Assembly: GCF_031143425.1 (NCBI RefSeq)
Contig: NC_090446.1
Location: forward strand, 659,825,717-659,889,716
Length of the DNA: 64,000 nt
DNA from: Pleurodeles waltl
Lineage: Eukaryota > Chordata > Amphibia > Caudata > Salamandridae
Direction of reading: 5' to 3'
Part shown: one piece after another, positions 10,549-22,600 of the stretch
Layout of the letters: each line of letters begins with the position of its first letter
Numbering within the stretch: the first letter of the stretch is position 1
Made by a program: the position numbers and the translations under genes
Notes under the pieces: model-generated
Databases searched by the model: none
Told to the model about the DNA's origin: nothing
Seen by the model: the letters and a program-made list of their open reading frames with translations, nothing else

Positions 10549-13098
10549 ATGGCTCGAGTGACTGGGGAAAGGGCCCCTGCCTTCACTTCAGAGGAGTTGG
10601 AGAGACTGGTGGATGGGGTCCTACCCCAGTACAGTTTACTCTATGGTCATCCAGACAAACAGGTGAGTATACTGTGAGCATGATGTGTGGGCCATGAATG
10701 TATGGATTGCTGTGTGTGTAAGCCTCGTGTAGGGGGGTCTGAGGGGTCCTGGGCAGAGTGCTACATGTATGGTGGGCAATGCATGTGCATAAGGGGATGG
10801 GGGGATATGTTGGGCCATGAATATAACAATCCAGACGGTATGAATAATACCTTTTCCCCTGTTTTTTTTCTGCAGGTCAGCGCCCATCAGAAAAAGGGTA
10901 TCTGCTGTGTCATCGGCAAGGAGGTGCGGACCATGGGAGTTTTTGACACGTGGAGCACCCACTGCCGTAAACGGTGGGAGGACCTGTGCCACTGGGCAAG
11001 GAAGATGGCGGAGGCCCAGCTGGGGCTGGCCTCCCAACGAGGAAGGGGTGGCCATCGTACCCTGACCCCGCTGATGTTCTGCATCCTGGTTGTGGCCTAG
11101 CCGGAGTTGGATGGGCACTTGAAGTAATCACAGCAGCCACAAGGGGGTGAGTACAGATTCAGAATCATAAGTTTGCATGGGTTAAGGTGTTACCTGGGTG
11201 GGGGATGTGGGCTGTGGCTGCCCCTAGACCAGGGCGAACATGGCAGGGTATGTTCAATGATGGGCAAGCTCAGATGCACTCCCATCCCCAATAATGTTAG
11301 TGGGCATCTACTACTGGGAAGGGTCCTGTGGGTTTCAGGTGTGCAGCTAATGGCGTTAGGCATTGTACCCCATGGGCTGGTGACTAGCATTGTAACAGGT
11401 AGTGCATGGCCTAGTGCATAGGGCTGTTCCCTGTGAGTTGTGTACGCCAACGGTAGTGTTGTTGCTGGCATTGACCAAGTGTATCCTCTGTCTCTCCACC
11501 CCCTTTTTGTTTTGTGACCCTGTCCTTGTGTGCATTAGCATCATCTGGTGGAGGAGCAGAGGCACCGGCAATGGAGGGAGCTGCATCCCACATGGGCCTG
11601 GAGGCCAAATCCACTGACGGTGAGGGCGCCAGTGGGACGGAGGGCGAGGGGAGCACCACGACGGAGACAGGAGGGGAAACTACAGACAGCGACTCCTCCT
11701 CTGATGGAAGCTTCCTGGCAGTGGCGGACACCTCTATGCCCACCCCAACTAGAGGTACAGCCACCACCCCCGTACCAGCACCACCCTCCCAGCAGCCCCT
11801 CAGTGTGTTTCCCGTGCCGCTCACCCAGGAGGGTGGTCATCTCCTTTGCCCCTGGCACCTCAGGCCCTGCCCCAGTCAGCTCTGCTGTCCTCAGTGAGGA
11901 GGCTGTTGACCTCATGAGATCCCTCTCTGTTGGACAGTCAGCCATACTGTATGCCATCCAGGGTGTAGCAGGGCATTTGCAACAAACAAATGCATACCTA
12001 GAGGGCATTCACTCTGGTGTGGCGGCCCAACAGAGAGCATTCCAGGCTCTGGCCAATACACTGATGGCAGCCATCGTCCCTGTCTCCAGCCTCCTCTCCA
12101 ACTTCCTCTACCCAGTCCCAATCCCCTTAACCCCAGCCTGTCCCAAGCACACATTCAGACCTGAAATCACCCAAATCAACACATAGAAGTGGCTCAGGCA
12201 AACACAGGCACCACACTTCATCTCACAAGCACTCACACAAGCACCATCCACATGCAAACACACCAACATCCACTGCCTCCAATGTGTCCCCCTCCTCCTT
12301 GTCGTCCACCTCCCTCCCAGTAGCATCTCCACTCACACCTGCATGCACTACATCCTCATCCACTACCTCCATCACCAGCACGCGTATCACTACACACCCC
12401 TCACTGGCAGTCACCACCCTCACATCCATGCACACGTCCCCTGTGTCCTCTCCCACTGTGTCTGTGACCCCTCCTCACAAAATACACAAACGCAAGCACA
12501 CAGACACCCAACGGCCATTCACCTCACAACAGCATCGAGCCCATGCACCTGCACCCAAACACAGCAAAGTGAAACCTCCTACAACCACTCCCTCTTCCTC
12601 CACTCCCAAACCTTCACCCTCTTTCTACCCCAGTGTCCCTAAGAAGCTTTTCCTCGCCACCCTTGACCTATTCCCTACCCCTCCCCCTCACATCCATCAC
12701 TTTGGACCAGGGTGGCCAGACCCCAGCCCAGCACCTCAGCCACCCAGTCCGCAGCCATTGTGGTTTCTTCAGCTACTACAGGTGTGAGAGGCTCCAACGA
12801 GGCACCCGTCAGCCCTGCCAGTGTGGCAGCACCACCTGCCAATGCCAAGAAGGGTCCGCCACCTAGCAAGAGCAAGAAGGGGACACCAGCCAGTAAGGGG
12901 AAGGAGGCACCACCAGCCAGCAAGAAAAAGACACCAGCTGGCAGAGGCAAGGAGGCACCACCATCTGCCAGGAGCTGGATTGGGCACAGAACACCAGCCA
13001 TGGCACTTCAGCCATCCGAGACTGCAGGTGAAGGCCTTGAGGCTACCACCACCACTGCTAGCACCGCCACCTGCACCGCAGCCAGAACCTCCACCTGA
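10549..13098 (+). pseudogene. Myb-2 (second Harbinger Myb/SANT-like gene), copy A, three exons
   Basis: Exon 1 is 10549-10662 (114 nt; GERAPAFTSEELERLVDGV). Its donor is CAG|GTGAGT and the acceptor TTCTGCAG ends at 10875. Exon 2 is 10876-11146 (271 nt) and holds a Myb/SANT-like helix set: VSAHQKKGI, AKEV(R)TMGVFD, HCRKRWEDLCHWARK. The next acceptor, GTGTGCATTAG, places exon 3 at 11539. Exon 3 gives an acidic Ser/Thr region, then a conserved helical block (FAPGTSGPAPVSSAVLSEE, then VGQSAILYAIQGV and NAYLEGIHSG), a Ser/Thr/Pro/His-rich stretch and a Lys/Pro/Ala tail (KKGTPASKGKEAPPASKKK). Stops at 11096-11098 and 11125-11127 and a frameshift near 11825 disable it. The role, by analogy, is DNA binding and nuclear delivery of the Harbinger transposase. 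The exact 3' end is uncertain. Confidence 0.7.
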
Positions 13099-13420
13099 AC
13101 CTCATCCAGCATCGCCATGTGCACCGCCGCCAGCAGCACCACTGCCAGCAGCAGCAGCCCCAGTGGGCAGCTGTCCGAGGCTGCAGGTGAAGGCCTGGAG
13201 GCTACCACCACCACTGCCAGCACCGTCACCTGCACCGCGGCCAGCACTGCCACCTGCACCGCATCCAGCACCGCCATATGCACTGCCACCAGCAGCACCA
13301 CTGCCAGCAGCAGCAGCCCCAGTGGGCAGCCGTCTGAGGCTGCAGGTGAAGGCCTGGAGGCTACCACCACCACTGACAGCACCGCCACCTGCAGCGCAAC
13401 TGGCATCCACTGAGCCGCCG
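13020..13420. repeat. ~159-bp tandem repeat in the Myb-2 tail region, copy A
   Basis: GCAGGTGAAGGCCTGGAGGC followed by CTACCACCACCACTGCCAGC recurs at about 13024, 13184 and 13343. Within each unit short GCACCGCCACC / GCCAGCACC triplet-rich repeats occur. It lies where copies C, E and G carry the 30-bp block. Confidence 0.75.
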
Positions 13421-13529
13421 TCACCGCCGGTGAACAATGTGTAGTGGTGACTACGTGGGCTGCAGTGCATCCTGGCCCCTGCAACACCTGTCAGTGTGAC
13501 ACACAGGTGAGAGACTGTGACCTTGCACC

Positions 13530-13960
13530 ATCCAGGATGAAGCACACTGGGGACAAGACCCCCTCCAGAACCAGTGAATGAAGCCATCCACTCAGCCCCT
13601 CCCTGCCAGGATGAAGCACACTGGGCACAAGGCCCCCTCCAGAACCAGTGGAAGAAGCCATCCACTCAGCCCCTCCTTGCCAGGATGAAGCACACTGGGC
13701 ACAGGGCCCCCTCAAGAACCAGTGGAAGAAGCCATCCACTCAGTCCCTCCTTGCCAGGATGAAGCACACTGGGTACAAGGCCCCCTCCCAAACCAGTGGA
13801 AGAAGCCATCCATTCTGCCCCTCCTTGCCAGGATGGAACACACTGGGCACAAGTACCCTCCAGAACCAGTGGAAGAAGCCATCCACTCAGCCCCTCCTTG
13901 CCAGGATGAAGCATACTGGGCACAAGGCCCCCTCCAGAACCAGTGGAAGAAAACATCCAC
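13530..13960. repeat. 74-bp tandem repeat, about 6 units, copy A
   Basis: GGATGAAGCACACTGGG recurs at 13534, 13609, 13683, 13757, 13831 and 13904, a spacing of 73-75. The same unit in reverse occurs once in copy C (about 47130-47200) and twice in copy E (58158-58290), always between the 30-bp and ~60-bp blocks. Confidence 0.9.
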
Positions 13961-14290
13961 TAGAGAGACTGTGGCTTTGCACTCCCCAGGACCAAGCAGT
14001 GTGCAAACCACCCACTTGAGAGACTGTGGCTTTACACTCCCCAGGACCAAGCAGTGTACAAACCACCCACTTGAGAGACTGTGGCTTTGCACTCCCCAGG
14101 ACCAAACAGTGTGCAAACCACCCACTTGAGAGACTGTGACTTTGCACTCCCCAGGACTAAGCAGTGTGCAAACCACCCACTTGAGAGACTGTGGCTTTGC
14201 ACTCCCCAGGACCAAGCAGTGGGCAAACCACCCACTTGAGAGGCTGTGGCTTTGCACTCCACAGGACCAAGTAGTGGGCATTGAGCCCCC
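13961..14290. repeat. 55-bp tandem repeat, 6 units, copy A
   Basis: The unit begins GAGAGACTGTGGCTTTGCAC and continues TCCCCAGGACCAAGCAGTGT. It is the reverse of the ~63-bp repeat of copies C, E and G, about 8 bases shorter. ORFs through it on either strand are repeat artefacts. Confidence 0.9.
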
Positions 14291-14728
14291 TCCAGGCCAG
14301 TGGCTTTCTACCATCTTCCGACTGAGGTGCCCGCCATTCCCTGTCCCCCTGAGGTGCCTGTGTGTTTATGACCTGATGCCTCTGCAGTGTTCTCACCGTA
14401 TTGAGGCAGGAGTGAAGTGTGGCCTTGGCCTATGTGTTTTGGCCCAGTAGGCCACGGACATTTTGGAGTGGGCATTGTCCCTCCTTTTGCATATATTGTA
14501 CATACTGTTTTTTGCTTTAAGAACGTTTTTTTCTATATTTATAATATTACACTCAATTTAATCCATTCCCTTTGTCCTTGCGTTATTCCTGAGGGTTACG
14601 GTGCGTTTATGTAATGCTGTTGCATCTGTTTGTGTATATGGTGTTGGGGGTGGGGGTGTTGCGTGTTGCGCATGTGTGTCACTCTCTTTTTCCTCCCCCC
14701 TCCCTTGTGTGCTAGGTGCAGTACTCAC

Positions 14729-14811
14729 CGTGGTTGTCTTCGCCGGCGTTCATGCTCCTGGTGTATGAGAACGCCCACCAGCATTGGGAAAAAGTGCAGC
14801 TCGGGCTCCAT
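14729..14811 (-). CDS. Harbinger transposase exon 1, copy A (orphan)
   Basis: An 83-nt exon with ATG at 14811-14809, reading MEPELHFFPMLVG... and ending HERRRRQP, followed by a consensus donor CG|GTGAGTAC. Length, phase (27 codons plus 2 nt) and donor are identical to exon 1 of copies C and G. The rest of the transposase is deleted from this copy, so the exon is stranded. The Arg-rich end may be part of a nuclear-localisation or DNA-contact segment; that is inference. Confidence 0.6.
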
Positions 14812-15099
14812 GGTGTCGTGGTTCTTCCTTGGTTGTCGAGAGGTGAGTTGTTTGACTTCAGAGTACTGTTTCTGCCGTGCTTTTGATGGCGTTGGTACCG
14901 CCCCGGAAGAGCTGGCGGATAGGCATGTTGTAATGCAGTGGGCTGTATATTGTCTTCTGCTTGGCTGTTGGTGCTTACCGCTGCGGTGTTTGTTGCTACC
15001 GCCGTGGTGGTCGGTGTGTTAAAGTGGCTGTTTGTGTTGGCGGTTTCCGCCGTGGTCATGATTTCAAGTTTTTTACCGGCGGCCTGTTGGCGGTGTTAC

Positions 15100-15138
15100 T
15101 GCCGCTTTATCACCGACCACCATGGTTGTAATGAGGCC
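15100..15138 (-). repeat. Terminal inverted repeat of Harbinger copy A
   Basis: Reads in reverse GGCCTCATTACAACCATGG then TGGTCGGTGATAAAGCGG, matching the left TIR of copies C and G (GGCCCTCATTCCAACCCTGG). TAA follows at 15139-15141, the expected TWA target trinucleotide. 15142-15334 beyond it shows nothing recognisable. Confidence 0.8.
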
Positions 15139-15334
15139 TAAGTCTCTCCATTGCCTACAATTCAGCTCAATGAGACCCTCACAGGTGATTTGCCGTGCTT
15201 TACAAAGCCTGGATTTATTAATTTATTTATTTACATTGCCCACAATGCACCTTGGAAGTAATCACTCAATCTTCAAACTGAAGAGTTTGGAATTAGTTCC
15301 GCCACAGTTCATTTAATTTAATTCATTTAATTAC

Positions 15335-17955
15335 TTACTGGGCGTCCATTGAAAAAAGCTTTTTTTGACTTGGCTATATCTTTGGTGCAGTTTCACGATT
15401 CTTCAGGAAATTCCAAAAAAGCGTGCCCAAGAATCTTTTTGTTCATGGTAAGGTTTGGGGTGATCCGTCTTGCGGGGGCCTAGAAAAAGAGCGGGTTCAA
15501 TAAAAGTGTGTTTCCCATTTTAATTCCCATGGGGATTTTCAATGCTACTACAGCCCGAACCACTGGACGGAATTACAGTTTGCGAATCCTCCAGTTCTCT
15601 TTAGCCGAGTCTCAAAAACAAATGTAAAAAAAAAAAAGAGGGGAAGGTAAGTTTACCCTACCCCCCTAGCCTTGATGCAGTGGTCCCCCAGCCCTCCCCC
15701 CCCCCCCCCCCCCACCAGGGAAAAATAACATTTTTGTTCAATTGTATGGCAAAATTTGTGAATATTCGTGAATTTGCTGTGAATTAAATAAACAAGTGCT
15801 GTCTCCCTAGCTTGCTTTTAATATTTGCCCTGGGTGGGCCAGATGCCAGGGACATCATATAATTATGGAGGTGCATTGGCCCCCCTACTAGGCTTTAAAA
15901 AGCCCCAGAAACCCCTACCTCACCTGAACTATATGTGAAGTAAGTACAGGGGGACTGTACAAACCCCCCAGGCCCCAGGAACTGCCATCTCCCCGGGGTA
16001 CATTAATAAAATTATGAGGGGGCATCGCAGACCCCCCTGTTCCTCAGGGACCACTACCTCCCCAGAGCAATGATAGAAAATGATGGGGGTCCCGCGGGTC
16101 TCCCTGGGCCCCGGGTCCACCATCTACCTGGAGCCAATTAGCCTTTCAAAGTAGAAAGAGGTTAGGCACACGGTCACTGAAAAAAAGGTTACAGGGGCAT
16201 TATGATTAGGATCACATTTTTAACCATTGAAATTCACCTATTAAAGTTACAGCTATTTCAAGTAATTACAAATAAATAACTATATATATATATATATATA
16301 TATATGTGTAAACATGTATATATAGAGAGATTTGTTTTCACTGAAAAAATAAAGAGGTTACAGGGACATTATAGTTGGAAAATAGAATTAACAAAGCCAT
16401 AGAAATTCATATAAATAACCAAAAGTTACAGGAACGCTATAGTTAGGTTCTGAATTTACGTGCACAAAACCATAGAAAGTCAGCAGTTAAAGTTATGGTT
16501 ATCTCAAATAACTATAACTTGTGCCCTAAGTTAACTATAACTAGCTCCCCCGCCATGCACAGTTATATCATCAATAATTCCACTGCTTATGTTGCATTGA
16601 TATTTTTTATGATGTTATAAAAGATCTCTTGAGTGCTGTAATATCTGGGGTAATTTAAGAGTGCATGGCAAGTGTGCGAGTTAAAGTTACCTTAGGGCAC
16701 ATGTTATAGTTATTTGAGATAACTGCTGAATTTCTATTGATTTGAGCTGTAAATGCAGCTATTGGCATGCAGGAGCAATACTTTCAGTTCTTTCCCTGCT
16801 TGCATGTCTGTAGACAGGGAAAGAGATGAACACTCTGCTTCCAGCAAGCAGGAGCATTTTAACTGCTCCTGCTTTCTGAAAGTGGAGTGTTTGTTTTTGC
16901 TTGGCTGGAGCTGTCACAGCTCTAGCAAGCAAAAGCAAACATCTACCTCAGGAGATAGCCAAAGCTGGCCCCTTTGGGTTGGTTCCAGAAGGATGGCCAA
17001 ATGGACAACCTCCTTTCTTTAATATGGGCGGGCCCTGGAAAGGTGGTAGTCCCCCGGGCCATATAAGACCCTGGAGGTGGGCCATGCAGCAGCCCTCACT
17101 ATTTTAAAATAAAAAATTGGCCCCAGGGAGGTGGTAGACCCCAGGGCCAGGGGTCCGTGCGGACCCCCTCTTTACATTCATTATAGAACTCGAGTGGTTG
17201 TAGCCCCCAGGGTTTCAGAAAGCCTCAGGAGGGGATATGTGCAATCCCCCCCTTCTTCCTTAAAAAAGCCCTGGGGAAGTGGTGGTTCCAAAGGGCCAGG
17301 GATCCGCATTGTCCCCAGATATATTTTTAGAATGCAGCCCTAAGAAGGTGGTGGTTCTTGTGACTTTACAAAGCCTCTGGATATCTTTGACATTCCCCCG
17401 GGACCTGGCCTACCTGGAGACTAAGGAAGAACAAGCATGGGAGACTGCGCTTGTTTTTCCTAAATTTGTTTTGGCAGCTCTGCAGATCCTCTATGGATTT
17501 TCCTGTAGCTGAGTCCCAAAATGGTTACCAAAAATTACTGGTTGATGTGTTGGCAACCAATTAGATCTCAGCTTGAGATCTCTGGGAACCGCAGAGCCTC
17601 CACATCCCTATACATAGAAATGTGGATATCCTTTAATTTCTCAAAAACTAATGAATTAATTTAAGCCAAATAGCAAAAAAGGTGCTTTCTGGACCAGGGT
17701 CTACCTTTCTACTGTATTTGATTTAATTCAATCCAGCATTTTGGGCTTGAGTCTTGTCAAAAATCTCTTGGGAAACACACTGTTTTTGCCCCCCCCCACA
17801 CACTTTTTCCCACTTGACGGATCACCCCGAAACTTTTAATGTAAAATAAAACCATACGGGACATTGTTTTGGAAGATTTCATGAAGATTCATCAAAGGGC
17901 ACCAAAGATATAGCCAAGTCAAAAAGCACTTTTTCTATGGGAGCTAGGTTCTAAC
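15335..17955. mobile_element. Large fold-back (inverted-arm) element
   Basis: The left end (AAAAGC...TTTTGACTTGGCTATATCTTTGGTGC) is the inverse of the right end (GCACCAAAGATATAGCCAAG ... CTATGGGAGC). Similarity runs at least 250 bases inward from each end, diverged. Each arm then contains a run of imperfect GGTGGTAGACCCCAGGGCC-like units of opposite orientation (15850-16130 and 17020-17420). A (TA)n tract (about 16284-16310), an approximately 18-base C run (15694-15712) and a nested hairpin MITE lie inside. There is no transposase-like ORF. Class uncertain. Confidence 0.55.
16356..16757. mobile_element. Hairpin MITE, copy 2 (nested)
   Basis: Same element as 897-1290. TTACAGGAACGCTATAGTTAGG and CAAAACCATAGAAAGTCAGC form the left arm; the right arm runs from AAAGTTACCTTAGGGCACA. 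It sits in the middle of the fold-back element. Confidence 0.65.
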
Positions 17956-20157
17956 AATAACTATAACTATACAAAAATATGTAAACACATTTAACACGTT
18001 AACCGTTCTAAAAACAATATTAAATTTAAATAGAAATAATATATTAAAACACACTAAAGCACTATTATCATGCACCAGTATTTAAGGTTTAGAAATTTTA
18101 CATTTTGATATTATTGTAAAAAATAGAAAAATAATAGACTTAACAAACCAATGATATTACCTACCTCAATTTAATGATACTGAAGCTATTGTGTCTTCAG
18201 TATTTAGTATCATTTATATTGTGACTTCGATATTTAGGGAGAATAGTCACAGTTTGCAAATAGCCACAAAGTTTTTATGCTCACTCCCCAACACTTGCAT
18301 GAGGTTTACTTTGGTGTAATTGTACATATGTGTTGCAAAGAACCGCACAGTTGCAAAAACTTTCCGAGCTCCTGTGAATCCTTGACAGTCCTAACAGAAG
18401 TCATTGAATTTGTGAATCAGGTATTTATTCTTCAGCTCTAAGTATCCTGTTGAAGCTGATAGCATTGGTACAAAAGCTCTTAGGCCCTGATTATGAGTTG
18501 CCCGAATGTAGGTGTACTGGTGTTAGAGGGATGGAATCTCAGAATCCAGCTGATATTCTTTACCTAAATTAGTATACTACAGTCAGGTTTGCAGTGGCAC
18601 GAGCTCTAGGGCCTGCCCCCACTCAGCAATGCCACAGTTCTCGGGTCGTTTTATGCACCCGTCAGAAGGTTAATCCCTGCTATGGGAAAAGACATGTTTA
18701 CTATGCTGCAAGTTGGTGGTTGCAATGTCCTATAACATGATCCTTTTATACCAATGCATGTTTGCAAACATCATATTGTACACTTTGCTATACCAATGCT
18801 TGTTTTATTGTGCCATATCTGATGCCAGTACTTGTTTGCAAAAGACTTGTGGGTTGTGCTTGCAGGTGTAGTGGTTAACAGCTCCTTGGGTGTGGCCTCA
18901 GTTTATTTAAGCAGCCCTGCTCTTGGTGAGCTGCTCACTTTTCCTTTGATCCTTGGGACAGACGGTTCTCTTCTCTGCAGCTCCAGTGTTCGGCCAGGTG
19001 ACCCCGGGGGATTTCTTCTGCTGGATATTCCCAGTGAATGAGCTGTTTCTTTCCCTTGCATTGCAAGGTCAGCTTGAGGTCACACTCGTTGTCTGGCCAC
19101 ATTTTCGCCTTCCTACCGCATTTCCAGTCCTAGCGGACGGCTCCTGCTATGCTCTGATTTTCTCAGCGTGTCTCCAGTTTTTTTTGGCAACTGTTACAAC
19201 TACATGAATGTATCCCTGGGGTGGAGAATAACCATGTTGACAAGAAATTACTGGGCACTTTCCACTAGTTTTTTGGATTCTGGTAATAAACCAAAGACAT
19301 ACCACCTGTGCTTCAGAGGTGGTAATTATCAGTAGTGGGTGTGTAGGTTAGTAAGTGAGTGGCTTGGTTCAGGGAGAGCATTTACAGTGAGGAAAGACTG
19401 TAGCCTGGCTGGGAGGAACATTGGGCCAGTTGTAGCAAGCAGTTTTGCCCATTCTGTGTCTATGGGAAAATGTGTTCGTACATATGGCCCATTGTTTGCT
19501 CCCCTTCTGGTGCAGAATGGGATGGACCGGGGACAAGTTGTACCTCTGTTTGCACCCACCCAACTTGCTTGCAAGGTAAGGGCTAAGAGTAAAATAAGAA
19601 TTGTATATAAGTAAGCTGCTCTTGTAAAAAAATCCATTTGCATGTTATTCCTCTTGTAGCTTTTTTAGGTTTTCAAGTCTTATGCAGTTTATTTGACAGA
19701 GAATCCAGCTAATTACTTCTTTTAATCACAGCTTATATAACCAGTAATGATGCAGCAAGATATTTAAAAAATTGCACTTGGTGTTGATGGATAGGCAATG
19801 GAAGAATCTAGTAATTCTTAGTTTCAAACCCTGTGCCCTCCATTTACAACTGGTATCTTCTAAGAAATAGAATGAAGGTGGTGGGTCATTCATTGACCAA
19901 ACAGGAGCCATGTTTTAAGAAATCATCCATTAGCAAAGTGAAAATGATGCTTGCAGTGGAATTCACAGACATCATTGGCACTGGTAGATGTGGACCAATA
20001 TGACTGAGACTAATATTGCCTGCACAGTTGCTGTCAAAGAGAATTGCTGGTATATTATTGAGAAAACATGTGCAGAGTGCTGTTAGTATATTGATGTTTT
20101 ACCTAATGACAGCTGTTAAAATTCTCAGGTATGTAGTGTAGGAATGAGTGTGTGAAA
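17956..20157. other. Unassigned sequence, no gene supported
   Basis: AT-rich to about 18480. At 18478 TTAGGCCCTGATTATGAG looks like one end of a Harbinger-type MITE, but no partner end was found. 18820-19210 contains a TTATTTAAG box and GCTCCTTGG...CTGCTCACTT sequence that could be LTR-like promoter sequence. No ORF here has domain-like content. Confidence 0.5.
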
Positions 20158-21128
20158 ACCCTTATTATGTCATTGGTGGTAAAAAAAACACCTACCGCTA
20201 TGGTGGCGGATGCCAAAAAACCCGTCACCGTGGCTACCACCCGTCCGCCATACTATGATCACTGCGGGCTTCAGCTTCAAGAAGGGCGGAAATCCAGAAG
20301 TGATCATACTGGTGGATGGTGGTAAGCTGGCGCTGCTACCACCATCACCGCCACGCCAGTTGAATGCTGCCAGCCGTATCATGACCTATGATACAGCCTG
20401 GTGGTGTTCTGCTGGCGGGCGCTGCTCGCGTTTCCTGCCGGAAGTCTACCAGGAAGAAGGTAAGTTGGGCTTCCGACAGGGGAGAGGTGTGTGTTTGTGT
20501 GTGTGGTTGTGTGCATGAATGTGTGAGTGTGTGCGTGAATGTGTCTGTGTGTGTAGTGTTATTTGCGTGGATGTATGCATGTGTGTGAATGCATGTAAAA
20601 ATGATAAAGTGAGTGTATGTATGCATGTCAGTGTGAATGTAGGTAAGAATGTGTTCGAGCATGACTGGATGCATGCATGTATGAATGCGTGTATGCCAGT
20701 GTGAGTGAGTGGGTATATGTGTGGTGCGTGTCTACAGGTGTGTGCATGTATGTGGGGGGGTGGGAGGATCGGAAGGGGGAGTGTCAGATGGATGTGGAGG
20801 GGGGTGGGGGAGCTGCCTACCGGTGACAGAGAAGGTATTCCCTGTCACCGGTAGGGCCTACCGCCATGGTTTTCATGGTGTTCCTAACGCCACAAAAAAC
20901 ATGGTGGTAGGCAGGCTCAAAATTCCGCTGGCGGTACTATGCCGGATGCCGGGCTACAGACTGACCTCTCCGGCCCAGTGGCTGGTACTACCATGGTGGT
21001 CTGGGTGGAGAAGTAGTGGGTTGGCTGCAGCCAACCTGCCATTCTCATAATGTGGCGGTATGTACTGCCAGCCTGTTAGCGGTAATGCCACCATATTACC
21101 ACTCACCGCCGAGGTCATAACCACCCCC
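20158..21128. mobile_element. Non-autonomous Harbinger-like element, ~970 bp
   Basis: The right end reads in reverse GGGGGTGGTTATGACCTCGG and is followed by TAA (21129-21131). The left end near 20158 (TTATTATGTCATTGGTGGT) matches it weakly. Both sides are rich in CCGCCA/TGGCGG motifs, as in the full Harbinger copies. There is no coding region, and its middle is a TG microsatellite. Confidence 0.55.
20480..20765. repeat. TGTG/TGCATG-rich low-complexity tract
   Basis: Imperfect GTGTGTGTGAATG / GTGTATGCATG repeats inside the Harbinger-like element. Both-strand ORFs here are artefacts. Confidence 0.85.
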
Positions 21129-21399
21129 TAAGTGTTGTACTTGCACTCACACAGTACAATATTACATTGTGCTTGCTGGCCTTTTCTCTCCTCTCCTTTA
21201 TTACAGTACATACAACTTTTACTTCCTTCTCCTAGGACTTTAGGAAAATGTGATCACTCCAGTCTCAGTTTTCCACAGTATAGCAGCAGTATATAAATGG
21301 GAGTGAGTAGAGACTGGAATCTTCAAAAACACCTCACCACAGGATAACCACTATACATAGTAGAATATAATAGGGACTTGCCGGTCCCCTGAGGCAACA

Positions 21400-22600
21400 A
21401 GGATGTGCAATACAGCGTGGAAAAGGACTGGCCTCAACAGTGATAAGTCTTTCTTGAATGAAGAGTGTGTGTACTAGGATGTAGGAAGAAACTGGCCTCT
21501 ACACTGAGACCGCTCTCAGGTTACAGGTGTGTGTAGTACAATGTGGTGAGGTTCTGGTCTCTCCATTGAAACATCTCTCATTTGGGTGAAGGGTGAGCCT
21601 ATTAGGATGTCTGGAGACACTGGCCCCTATGCTAAGACATCTCTCTTCGATTACAAGCGTACATACTAGAGTCTGAGGAGAGACTGGTGCCTCAGCTAAT
21701 AATTCTCTCTTGGATTAAAAGTATGCGTAGTAGGGTATGGGCAGAGATTGCCTCTTCACTTAGACCTTTCTCTTAGAACACAGGTGTCTGTAGTAGAGGG
21801 TAGGGAGGGCTTGGCTTCTACATTCAAACCCCTGCCTAGTATGACTTGTGTGCATACAAGAGTACATGGAGGGAGTGAACTTTCCATAGAGACCACGCTC
21901 TTGGATAATGAATATGTGTAGTAGAGCACTGAAAGTAACTGGCTCCTCTGCTGAAACCCCTCTCTTGGATGATGGGGGTGTATAGTAGGGTGTGATGAGA
22001 GACTGGCCTCCTCCCTGAGACCTCTCTCTTACATGAGAGGTGTGTGTAGTAGAGTATCTGTATGGACTGCCCTCTCTTTTCACAGCTCTTTCTCAGAGTA
22101 ACAGGAGTGTGTACTAAGGTGTTTAAATGGACTGCCCTCTCCTTCCAGACCTCTATCTCATATGACAGGTTTGTGTAGTAGGGTGTATGAAGAGCGACTG
22201 TACTCTCCACTAAGTTCTTTCTCTCAGATGCTTATTAGGATGTGCACATGGATTGACCCCTTCTGATAGTCCTCACAGGTGATGGCTGTGCTTAGTGGGG
22301 TGTGTTCATGGACTGGCGTCTTCTGTAAGACCTTTGTCTCAGATGATGGATGTGCATAGTAGGCTGTGTGGAGAGAGATTTTCCACTAAGACCTCTCTCT
22401 TGAATTACAATTTTGCATTTTATGCTCTGTCCAGGGTCTGTCCTCCCTGCTAACATCCCTCTCTCTGATAACGAGGGTGCATAGTAGTGTGTGGCAAGAG
22501 ACTATACTCTACTCACAACACTTACAAAGCCGATGGGTATGAATAGTAGATTCTGATCATCACCTGTAAGACTCCTTTTTACACAAGTGTGCATACTAGA
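21400..22600. repeat. Degenerate ~64-bp tandem array, about 19 units
   Basis: A unit built on GACTGGCCTCT...GAGACCTCTCTC and GGTGTGTGTAGTAGGGTGTG recurs every 62-66 bases (anchor GTAGTAG-like words near 21529, 21722, 21785, 21977, 22043 and 22168). Units are strongly diverged, implying age. No gene is supported; minus-strand frames at 21760-22210 are repeat-derived. Confidence 0.8.

Larger units (their letters stand above)
9672..15138 (-). mobile_element. PIF/Harbinger copy A, left-truncated, lacking the transposase core
   Basis: The copy is reversed relative to copy C. From left to right it holds the end of Myb-1 exon 1, Myb-1 exon 2 (partial), then Myb-2, tandem-repeat blocks, transposase exon 1 (minus strand) and the right terminus. 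The terminus reads in reverse GGCCTCATTACAACCATGG and is followed by TAA at 15139-15141. The catalytic transposase exon that should lie between Myb-1 and Myb-2 is missing: sequence passes from mid Myb-1 exon 2 (about 10410) to the Myb-2 promoter (about 10425). The left TIR is absent; the copy joins the Penelope-like element near 9670. Confidence 0.8.

Noticed and set aside
13961..14290. CRISPR-like regular array
   Set aside because: Units are directly adjacent with no unique spacers and lie in a eukaryotic transposon; it is a minisatellite.
18860..18890. tRNA-like A box (GGTGTAGTGGTTAACAGC)
   Set aside because: No B box at the right distance and no cloverleaf pairing; not called as a tRNA or SINE.
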